From Phyto melanocephala (Eukaryota > Arthropoda > Insecta > Diptera > Rhinophoridae), in NCBI GenBank assembly GCA_941918925.1, contig OW799234.1, positions 136,323,305 through 136,387,304 on the forward strand: a stretch of 64,000 nucleotides of DNA, written 5' to 3'. The notes beneath the pieces were generated by a model, which had not been told where the DNA came from, ran no database searches, and saw only the letters and a list, made by a program, of their open reading frames with translations. The position numbers and the translations under genes were made by a program. Positions 42,628-52,887 of the stretch are shown one piece after another (within the stretch, counting starts at the first letter, position 1; each line of letters opens with the position of its first letter).

Positions 42628-43560
42628 CGCCACCAAAAAAATGCTGGGGGTTTATTCATTTTGTCATTCCGTTTGTAACACATCGAAATATCCATTTTAG
42701 ACCCCATAAAGTATATATTTTTTGAGTGGGGTTTTCATTTTATAACGATCTAGCTATGTCCGTCCATCTGTCCGTCCGTTTACAGCACGATAGAGATCGA
42801 ATCTAAACAGCTAGGGGGCTCAAATTTTGCCATAAGGTTTGTTTGCTATTGAAAATGGGTTAAATCGGAATATTAGAAAGAGAGTTATAGCTTGTAATGC
42901 AAGAGTAGGTAAAAATACCCAACATAAAATGCAATTGTGTCCAAACGCATTACCGTGGATTGTATATTTCCTAAGTAAAAAAAAATATTTTTCCCCGAAA
43001 ATTGCTTAAATCTATGAGTTAGGAAAGGAGTTATAGATCAAAATGTACGAAAATTTATACCGCACAGTGTATTTTTGGGTAAATTTAAAATTAAAAACGT
43101 AATAAAACTGACAAATAAAATGTATGATTCTGAAATTTCGTAAACATTGCTTTTTGGTCAAAGGCTCTGCACTAACGGAAAATCAATGTGACGTGCCCAC
43201 TTTAACGCCTACCTCCCATATAAAGCTTTATCTCAAATTCATTTAATTTCTCTATAAATAAAGATTTTGGATGAATAAAGGACTATATATTGAAATATCT
43301 TAGTTGAATTTGGTAGTAAAAACTTCATTGACACACCTACTTTAACGCCAATTTTCATTGAAAGACTAAGGGCCGTATTCATAAAAAATATTTTAGGTTT
43401 ATTAAAGGCTTATTTGACAGATGTTGTAGAGAAATTTGTCAAAAAAGCCCTCATAAACCTAAAATATTTTTTATGAATATGACCCTAAATTTACGAAAAC
43501 ATTTTACTAGTATATCGAAGTTATACAAAGAAAGTGATACATATTTCAGTATAAAGAGAC
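42628..43560 (+). mobile_element. Family B half element, interrupted by a Harbinger-like MITE
   Basis: It begins tatacccgccaccaaaaaaa, the family B end. It continues through tccgtccatctgtccgtccg and the gagttatagcttgtaatgca block to the text that inversely matches 61960-62050. A family C MITE sits at 43370-43485. Confidence 0.65.
43370..43485. mobile_element. Harbinger-like MITE, family C (116 bp)
   Basis: The ends GGGCCGTATTCAT and ATGAATATGACCC are inverted repeats, with AAAAAATATTTTAGGTTTAT paired inside. TAA lies on both sides, which is a TWA duplication. Confidence 0.75.
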
Positions 43561-43599
43561 TATTCCATAGCGATTGCAGTTAATAACAAAATAATAAAT

Positions 43600-44168
43600 T
43601 TTGTGCTATAAAGGTACATATTTAAAATTGGTGGTGCTCTTACCTGTTTATGTTAAAATACATTCATACATACATACATACATACATGTTTATATTTTAA
43701 ATAATAATTTCATTTTAAATAGGCTTTTTCATTGGATCATACAAAACTTATTATCAGTATTTTGCCAACACAAAGCAAAAGGTTTGTTATTAAATGATTA
43801 GTTTAATTGCACAAAAAAAGAAAAAAAAAAACAAAATTCATACTCTTTACTAAGTAGTAGACGACGCTTAATTTTGTTTTAAATTTTAAATTACAAAGTG
43901 TAAAAAAAAAGCTGAACCATTTTAATGGAGCCCTCAATGTTTATAAATAAAAATGTATTATGGCATAAAAAAGTAATTTGTATTAAATACATATGTATGT
44001 ATGTATGTATGTATGTATTATACACTTACATACATATATCAAAACAACAAAAGTTTAACCGCAAGTACAGAAGACAATAAGTAAGATGAATTAAGTTTGT
44101 AATGGTATTGTCATTCCCAGACGATTTATACTGTGTTCTTAAACTTCGTGCTGTTTATTGCATCTGTC
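43600..44168. other. No gene seen; microsatellites
   Basis: (ATAC)n at 43660-43685 and (TATG)n at 43990-44018 in AT-rich DNA. Confidence 0.4.
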
Positions 44169-45265
44169 AGTTACCCTACGTTGCCACAAGCAAGTGTTTA
44201 CTTGCAAGTAGTGTATACGTATTACTAACGAAAATCAGAAGAAATGCCAAAAAAAAACACAAAAATTTTTTGAGTGGCTACACAGCACAGTGCAAGTTCA
44301 TTTTTAAAATGTCGTCAACAAATAAACTTCAAACAAACTTAAAACAAATGGCGCTGCTTCAATTGGTAATTAAGTGTTGTCAAAAGCCCCTGTTGCCGCC
44401 GAAATCATATTATAATTTTCATTTTCAATCAGTTTATTATTTTAACACTCATAATTTACTTTAAAGAAATTTATTTTATAAATCGTTTATATGTTAAAAT
44501 TAAATTCCTTTATTAATATTGGGATACTTCCCACTAAATTCTTAATTTTGCAGTTACATGTACATATGTATTTATTTATTATACTTTTTCTCTTTGCCTT
44601 TTATCAAAAACCAGTTTGTACTGTATTTAACTTTGTATGTAAAGAAAACTAACGGTCCTTGTTTATGTGTCCTCTAGACAATAAACGGTCACTGAATAAA
44701 ACATTCGATATTATTGTTAAGTTGAGTTTAGGCACGGGAATTAAACAAATTGTTTTTAAAGCGCGCATTCGTTCTCTACAGCAGATTAATAAATTTATAA
44801 TTATTAATAAAATTATATTTGCACAAGAGGTGCTATTAAATATTTTGTTTTAATTTAATCCCTCCCGTAACAGCCCCTATTGAACGTTACCTTTAGACAT
44901 GTAACTTTTTAATATAATTTTTTTTATTAAATATTGATATTTATATTAAAACTTACATTTTAAATGAATATTTATATTTTTTTCTTAATATTCTTCATAT
45001 ACATATATACATATTTATTAAAAAAATTAGCTGAATTTTTTACCACAATTGTATGATATATTGTTGAGTTAACAAAAACCTCAGTGTTAGACAACACTGT
45101 TTTTCGGCTTGTCACTTTACTTGCCGTAACTGTAAAAATTTTACTTGCTTAAAAATTTCTTCGCAAGCTGAGTCGCAGGTTGCCAAAGTGTAGTTGTGTT
45201 AGTAAAAAAGTGTTAGTGTATTGGTTTTTTTTCACTTGCACTTGCATGTGGCAACGGTAGGTAAC
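44169..45265. mobile_element. Candidate element bounded by inverted AGTTACC...GCAAGTG ends
   Basis: AGTTACCCTACGTTGCCACA (44169) is inverted at the right end (CATGTGGCAACGGTAGGTAA, to 45265), about 23 of 27 positions agreeing. Open frames inside (44102-44464, 44659-44853) have no recognised domain. No target-site duplication is evident. Confidence 0.4.
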
Positions 45266-45789
45266 ATAAATATATTAGGGTGATTGATTATTTGACTTTT
45301 TCCAAAAATCGGTTTGAAAAGTTGGACTTTGAAAAACAACCAGTTACTATTTTAAAAAAAATGTTTTTTTTTAGTAAAGTGATTTATATTACATCATGCG
45401 TTTTTAATTTATTTTGTTTAATGTTAATAACACTTTAACAATTCATTTCACATTTTTATACGGATTCATAATATGTAATTCCTTACTGAAAGAAAACAAA
45501 TTATAATAATTATATAATCTTTGTTGTTGATGTACATATGTTACAGCTGCCAAATTTCCAAACATAGTAATTGACATTAAAAGAATGTATGAATTCAGTT
45601 GAATTAAGGGATATGAGGTAACAATTCCATCAATAAAATATTTATGTAAAATATTTATGTATACGAATGACATTTGCTTATTTTATCTATACAAACACGA
45701 AACGGTAGTAAAAGCTAACATGCAACACGATTGAGCTTTAATATCTGAGTTTGCACTAGTAAACAAATTCGAATAAAACGCAGTTACTA

Positions 45790-46175
45790 AGATTTTGTAA
45801 GTCTAACCGTCATAATAACACATTTTCGGTACATGTTAATGGTAGAAAAGTTGTTGAAACAAACTCTTTAAAATACTTAAGTATAATTTTACAAAACAAT
45901 CTCATTTGGAACGAAAATCAACAAATCTTAAGAACCAAAACAGTTCAAGCTGTTGGTTGGAATTTTATATAAATTCAGAAATAAGTTTGATAAAGATAAT
46001 AAACTTTGAGTTTATAATGCCTATATTTATAGCCATTTGAATTATTTAACCATTTGTTATGGTTATAAGACGACTTTAAATCGCTTCAACGTATGCAAAA
46101 TAAAGCTCTAAAGGTTGTGTGTAATCTACCAATAGCATATCCTACTACTTTTCTACTTATACATTGATAAATGTG
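45790..46175 (+). pseudogene. LINE reverse-transcriptase C-terminal fragment
   Basis: The frame pieces VNGRKVVETNSLKYLSIILQ, TKTVQAVGWNF and TLNRLQRMQNKALKVVCNLP are the KYLGI...QNKALR region of jockey-like ORF2 proteins. Stops and frameshifts break it. Confidence 0.65.
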
Positions 46176-46428
46176 AAACAGTTTTACCCATGTATGGTAT
46201 TTTTAAAATACAACTTCTTAAATATGTTTTTAAGTTTTCGCACAATATTTTGGACATTATGAGAGATGTAATCATGTGATAAATATGAAAAACAATAAAA
46301 ATATAAGAATCGCTTGGTGTAGGTTCGCAACAACCAAACAGCGCGTTGAATTGTAGTCGTCAATACAATAATAATAATTTTGCAACATATAAATGAACTT
46401 TTTATATAATGATGACTACTTTCATATA

Positions 46429-46899
46429 AAGGGTCCGCCATATAACGTTTTTTTTTTCAACTAGTGCTTATTTCGTGAATGGTAACACTTAGCTCATGTC
46501 TGATTTGACAGATAATTAGTTTTATCCTTCCGCTAAACAAATATGATTGCATAAACGCTTGAACAACGCTGGCAAATATTTGGACATTCCTTTGGCCGAT
46601 TTTGCCAAAAAAAAATCATCTTTTCAGATGAAACTCTTTTTTATCTTGGCGAGTATGTAAACAAGCAAAATTGTCGCATTTGTGGCACAGAAAACCCGCA
46701 CGCATACATTGAAAAGCCGATACACCCAAACCGAGTCACTGTTTGGTGCGGGTTTTGGTCCAGCGGCATAATTGGGCTAATTTTCTTCGAAAATGAGCAA
46801 GAAGTGGCCGTAGTCAATGGCGATCGTTATCGAAGCCGAAGCAAAATTTTTTTTATAGCATTTTCAAAAAAAAAAAAAAAAATTATTTGGCGGACCCTT
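46429..46899 (+). mobile_element. Internally deleted mariner-like element (471 bp)
   Basis: The ends AAGGGTCCGCCA and TGGCGGACCCTT are perfect inverted repeats flanked by TA. The interior codes for KIIFSDETLFYLGEYVNKQN, then CRIWGTENPHAYIEKPIHPN, VTVWCGFWSSGIIGPIFFEN and GDRYR. This is the middle of an IS630/Tc1-mariner transposase including the first catalytic Asp. The N-terminal HTH, second Asp and final acidic residue are absent, so it cannot be autonomous. Confidence 0.85.
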
Positions 46900-47409
46900 T
46901 ATTTTTTTTTCCTTTTTGTAACATATAAACTTTAAGTAAATATATTTTTTGCCAACTCGTCTCAACAATGCCTTTTAGGCGCTGAGACAAACTATTGTAA
47001 TTGAAGTACTTGACAATAAAATTTGTAAGAAAAGAAAATTTCAAGTTTTTATCTATAATATCTATGTATGTGAAAAAAGGCGTATATTTTAAGTAAATAA
47101 TTTTATTGCAGTTTTAAACATTTTAAATAAGTCATTTGATGGCTTGGCTATATTTTTTTTAATGATAGATTCGAATTTTATTAATCAAAGTAATGATAAA
47201 TATATGTTATATTGAAGCAATCAGGTATGATTTTATCCCCGGCTTCCTAATTCACTTTCGTTTTTAGTATAGAATGATCTCTTAAATAGTATAAAATACA
47301 ATTTAGTTACTCTGTATATACCGAGTGTTTATTTTATAGAGGTATAGAACTTAAAATTGCAATATTTTTTAACTGGCGGAATTTTGTCATTGTCATGTGA
47401 TTTATGCTT

Positions 47410-47700
47410 AGATTGTTATGCCATTTCAACACGAATAGAGTGATGCCCAAAAAAACGCTTCCAAATAAAATTGTTCCAAATACGTTTTCCGCACTACGTC
47501 CATTTTACCGTCAATACGGATACGGCAATAAAGAAAACTTCCGTATTTAGAGTGATGATAATCCTTAAGTGTATGTGTGCTTCATAGGCGGGTGGTATCT
47601 TCGGTCCGTACTTCTTAGAAACCGATGCTGGTCAGAACGTAGCAGTCAGTAGTGACCGCTATAGAGCCATGGTTACTGACTTTTTTCTGTAGGGATATGT
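47410..47700 (+). pseudogene. Mariner-like transposase fragment
   Basis: The text GGIFGPYFLETDAGQNVAVS then SDRYRAMVTDFF matches the GIIGPYFFE...NGxRYxxM block. It is followed by frame loss. It is a second, more decayed relative of the 46429 element, and its ends were not found. Confidence 0.6.
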
Positions 47701-48114
47701 GAAGTTGAACGCACATTCGAACTTTAGGTGAAATTGAATAAATAACAGTGCATCAATAACATTTCATAAAAGCCAAAATAAATTAATAGAATAAAAACAA
47801 CAACATAACATAAAAAAACAACAACTAAGAGGAAGAAAAGGTCAGAGAGAGAGCGCATTATTAACTCGTGTTTATTATAAAGACTACCTGTTTTAAAGAA
47901 TTTTTTTTTTTAATTCTATTATAATCTAGCAATTTTTATATTTTGTTTGAAATTTATCTCCACAGACACATTTAATTTAAAAAAAACGAACTAACCCAAT
48001 ATAATTGCTTTCATTAATTCTGGCGACAATTCTTGGTCTACCACTAAGTCTTTGCTAATTATCTACTAATAATAAAATTAAACCTTGAGGTTTTTGCTAC
48101 ATAATACATAAGTA

Positions 48115-48946
48115 CAGAGCTGTAAATGAATCATTGATTTTTGAATTAATTCACGAATCATTTATGCACTGAATTAATTTGAATTAATTCTTTTCACAAA
48201 CAAGTTAATTAAATGAAATTTAAATCAATTCAAATTAATTTGGTAAAAACTAATTGCAATTAATTTCCTATTCAAATGAATTTGTCAAATGAATTGCAAT
48301 TCGTGAAATACAATTCATTTTGAATTATTTCAAATGAATTAGAAAAAATGATTACCAACTCATTTTAAGTTGAATTTAATTTAAGTCAAAAGTTGTTAAG
48401 TTAAGTTGAAGTCAAAATAAAGACAAGCAATTCTCAGATTTTAAATTTCTATAATATACGGAATTGTCAGGTAGCGGCTGAATAGGAATTGAATTATTAG
48501 GTACTTTAAAATAGAAATCAGTTCTTCTTGAAGCAAGAAACTCCAAACTCTATGTTTTCTTCGATCAGTCCCGGGCTTTTAAATTTTTCCACAAAATATT
48601 TTCATATTAATCGAAGAAATTTGAATTATTTATTCCCCCTAGATCTGCTCTTGAATTTGATTGATTGCAACTCAATTTTGATGTCATTCATTTGAATTGC
48701 AATCTATTATTCTAATTCATTTGATTGAATTTAAAACCAATTCAATTCAAACGAATTGGAAATAAATTATAATTCACTCTACAAATTCATTTGAATTGAA
48801 AACGAATTGAAATTAATTTTTGCCTAAGTCGTTCGAATTGTTTAAAATTTCACTCAATTCTTTTTGGTTGTGAAACAAATTAATTCAAAATTCAGCTAAT
48901 TCGTAAGGAATTAAAATTAAAAAAGAATGTTTCATTTACAGCTCTG
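48115..48946. mobile_element. Non-autonomous hAT-like element saturated with GAATTnAATT motifs
   Basis: The ends CAGAGCTGTAAATGAATCAT and (inverted) ATGTTTCATTTACAGCTCTG form inverted repeats that start CAGAG, as many hAT ends do. The flanks CATAAGTA and CATAAAAA agree at 6 of 8 positions. The interior carries dozens of variants of TTTGAATTAATT in both orientations and no ORF. Confidence 0.6.
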
Positions 48947-49426
48947 CATAAAAAGTATGTAGTATTAACTGCATTCTAATTTGTTGAAAAGTAAATATTG
49001 GATTTTATTGTCCTCTAACATTGTTTTTAATGTAAATTTTTTATTCAATACTTACGACATTATTTGTAAAAATTATTTAATATTTAAAACATCCTATTGG
49101 TTTATAATTGTTAGTTAGTTATAATTGTTGTAAAGTTTTTTGTAAAGCAAATCACCATATGATATGACACAAAAAAACTTTATATTTCAAAGTTTCATAG
49201 AACGATAATTGATACCCTGTATTCTAATTATTGCCGTAAATCATAAGACTTGTTCTCGTATTTGTTATCGTAATCGAAAGACAATTAAGTAATATCTGCT
49301 CGTTCGTGTCTTGGTTGGAATGAAATTCTTGGTTTCAATTTTTTTGGAAAAATATTCAGGAATGTCTATCGGAAACCAGCACAATTACTCAATCAGATAT
49401 GAGTAAAAAAGAACGTCTTTCCTTTT

Positions 49427-50268
49427 TATACCCTTCACCTGTGGTGCACAAGGGTATATATAGCTTTGTCATTCCGTTTGTAATTACTACAATTTTAATT
49501 TTTGACCCCATAAAGTATATATTTTCTAAAAGCTTATGAGTAGAGGAGTCGATTAAGCCCTGACCGTCTGCCCGTGTGTTTTAGAAGCAACCACATGTTC
49601 TTCAGGCTTGTGTATGGTATGAATCTTTTGGAAATATCCGGGAATTAATCGCTAAAATCGCCCCATAACTTTCTGAGATATGAGCAAATAAACGCGATTG
49701 CCTCTGTTTTTTTCCTATATTTTTACCACCAAAATTAAAAATTTTCAGCCATACAATAATTTATAGGAACCTTTGTTACTATTTTTAGATATTATATGCC
49801 TAGAGAGATATTCGTGAAAAATTTTAGATAAATCGGGCTTTAATCGGTAAAGTTATAGGCAAAAATTTTTTTTTAGAAAAATATATATTTCAAAAATTTA
49901 CAAACGAAAATCAATTATTTTTAATCTTTTATACAACCGAAAGCGTCAATATTGGTATCATCTGAAAGGACTTGACCAGTAGAATACAGTAAATTATTAA
50001 AAAAATTTAAATCCAAGATGGCGTCTAAAACAAAATGGCGGATCAAATTTTTTTAACCCCATCAATATGGGTATCAAATTTAAGGACTTGACTAGTAGAA
50101 TACAGTTAACTACGTAAAAATTAAAAATCAAGGATGGCGTCGGAAATAATAAGGAAAAATGGCGTATGACATAAAATATAAGTTAAGCTACGGCGCTGGA
50201 TTATACTTGTGTACATGATAGTGAAGGGTATTATCAGATTCGGCACGGCCGAATATAGCACTTTTACT
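49427..50268 (+). mobile_element. Family A (Helentron/DINE-like) element, nearly complete
   Basis: The 5' hairpin TATACCCTTCACCTGTGGTG / CACAAGGGTATATATA is at 49427. The middle contains two paragraphs that repeat (ggacttgac(c)agtagaatac at 49968 and 50082). The 3' hairpin (gattcggcacggccgaat) ends it at 50268. Confidence 0.75.
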
Positions 50269-52556
50269 TTTTTTTCTCATATTTTTACCACAAAAATTTA
50301 TATTTTTTATCTTCTTGATAATTTGCAACGAATTTCTTTTTATTATTTAGAAAGCCTTGTACAAATCGTTATAAATCCTTGAAAATATATTTTTCAAATA
50401 TACCAAGTTCCTTAAGCTGGTACTTAATTTTCAGTCATTTTAGCGATTCTAGAAAAACTGACAAATCGCTGACAGAGAAAACTGAAACTGACTGAGATAC
50501 AAAAACCAAAATATAAATAATAAATAAAAAGTAGAAGTAAAATTCGGTGTACCCATTGATCGTCAGATCAAATGTAGTAAAACTGCGTCCCTAGTTTTTT
50601 ATTTAATTTATTTTTTTTATTTCGTCAGAGTAAGAAAGATGTAAGCGAAAAATGTATCCTTGCCTTTTGTTAAACGCCATAATTACACTGTAATGACATT
50701 AACTGAATTCCAAAACGAAATTCTGTATCTAAAACTATAAAATTATACTAGCATAACTTAACCATACAAGAGACGATAAATTTGGTTATTACATATCCGA
50801 AAGTGTATTCTCTGTGTATGTGTTGGAAAGAATACCAATTATGGGACAGTATAAATAAAAAGGAAAAATAAGTATTAAACCTACACATAATGACAAACAG
50901 CAAAAAAGAAATGCTAAGAAGTAAAAAAAAAAAAAGGCAAAGAAATTTTAGACTTTTCTTATAAGTTTGTGATAAGGGGTTTATTGTATCTGCTGACTTT
51001 TTGTGGTTTCTTGATGTCTTTTATCTTAATCTTAAATATTTTATATTTTTGCTCCTTTTTCTTAATGGTTACTTCTGTACGCACTAGAAAATCTTTTCAT
51101 TCTTGTTGCCACAACACCTAACAAAGTGGTATGTGTGTTATTATTGCTACGAGTATTGCCTTAATATCAAATGCACTACATATAGTTTAGTTTTCTTTCT
51201 TGTACATCTATCCATCCCATCCATCCATAAATCTTTATTTAGGTTTTTATTTTTCTAATATCAGAATTCAATTGATGACTAAAGTAATAATTGTAGCATT
51301 TACGTTTCATCCCTTCTTATTTGTAGATACATACTAAAACGCTTTGAGTACAATACGTTTACAGCTTGTGGTTCACGGATGTTGTCCCCTATAAAATATT
51401 ATTGATTTTTTTTTTTATTTTTTTAGAACTTCTAGATATGTAAAGAAAGGTCAGTTATTATATTTGGCTGACCTTTTGTATTTATTATTTAGACAAAAAA
51501 AAAATAATAATAAAATAAATGGAGTGAAAAATGGCTGAATTTTAATTGTTTAAAGATATTCTTTTCAATGTTCATGCACTTGATTTGAAACGTTTTGTAT
51601 TCCAATTAAAGTTTAGTTTTACAGCTACCAGCTTATTAGAAATTAATCAAAAATATAAAAGTAAAGTTAAATTCAGTTTTCACACACTTCAGGTTGTACT
51701 TAGTTGTAAAAACACATACAAATTAAAGAAATTCGTGGTTCAAAAATCAAACAAAACGCCCATGGTGAGTGACATGCCATTTCAGCACTGGTACAAATTT
51801 TTCTTATCCTCAGTCTTGTGTTGAGTCAGCGACGAACCGCCACCCAAGCCCGCGAGCCTTAGCCGTGCAGAAACGATAAGATGCCAGTGTGCTGTACTGA
51901 CGCAAAGACAATTTGAGACATGGACGACTTAGAGGTTCAGTGACAGTTTCGATATCTCACTGGATAAATACTTTTTCAGATAACAACGAAGAAAACGTAC
52001 GGTTTTAAAAAACGAATACATGACAGTCAATGGCCACAATTAATAGTTTTCGTATACTGCCAAAAAATTGTTTTTTTTAGTACATAAAAATATGTATGTA
52101 TAAACAAATAAAATATACTATATTATATTACACCCAATAAATAATATTTCGTCAGCACTTGTCTCATACAGTGGCCATTTATTTTTTATTTAATTAACAG
52201 TCTTAATTTAATAAGATCGTTGAGCGTCAAAGCATTGGAGTTTTGCATGTCATAAAGTCAAAATATTAATTCGAAACAAAATGTGAATTTTCCTGAACTA
52301 TTGACGAAAGAGGAACTTATTACGATTGGAAGCAGTTGTGCTAGTCTTAAGTTATTGATACCACGCGAAAAAGAGAAAAAGTTCAGTAAAACCAACTCAA
52401 AAACTCAAACTTTATAGTTTTGATTTAAGACGTTTTGGTCAAACGTTAAAGAATTAAAGATCATATTGTCAATGTCAAAATTTATTGAATTCGACTGGAT
52501 TTCATTTTTTATCCAGGGATAGAAAATGAGATTTTCGTTTCTCTTTATCATGTGAT
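50269..52556. other. 2.3 kb without a recognised gene
   Basis: AT-rich DNA. A conspicuous GC-richer patch at 51820-51920 (agtcagcgacgaaccgccac, cgcgagccttagccgtgcag) stands out from its surroundings. At 52285-52400 a frame (NVNFPELLTKEELITIGSSC, KEKKFSKTNSKTQTL) looks protein-like, but I cannot name it. Confidence 0.35.
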
Positions 52557-52570
52557 TTCTTTTTTAAACA
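52557..52570. repeat. Left target-site duplication of the full-length LINE
   Basis: TTCTTTTTTAAACA is repeated exactly at 56893-56906, on either side of the LINE. Confidence 0.85.
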
Positions 52571-52887
52571 TTTTTTTTTTTTTTTTTTTTTTTCATTTCA
52601 TATATTTCATCTTTATTTACATTTAGGTATTCAGTATTTACATTTTCGAGATTTTATATAAATAAATATATTACAACGAATTATAATTGGTAATCACAGA
52701 TCTTGACATTGTTTGATATATGTAAGATTATTTAAAGGAAAAATAGGGGAAAAAAACCTTTACATGAGAGTAAAAAAAATTCAAATATTATTAGAAAATA
52801 TGCATGTATACAAAGGTGATTATCCTGCGATAACACACATGTACACATTTTTTTTCCAATTTGGTGATTTTTGTTTTGGAGCTCCGT

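Noticed and set aside
43655..43690. Evenly spaced (CATA)n arrays across the window as a CRISPR or telomere-like repeat
   Set aside because: They are simple tetranucleotide microsatellites common in fly genomes, with no spacers.
44102..44464. 120-codon ORF as a gene
   Set aside because: No recognised domain. It spans the inverted-repeat end at 44169, so it is more likely chance or transposon sequence.
51546..51824. 92-codon ORF as a gene
   Set aside because: No domain, AT-driven codon content, no splice or promoter support.
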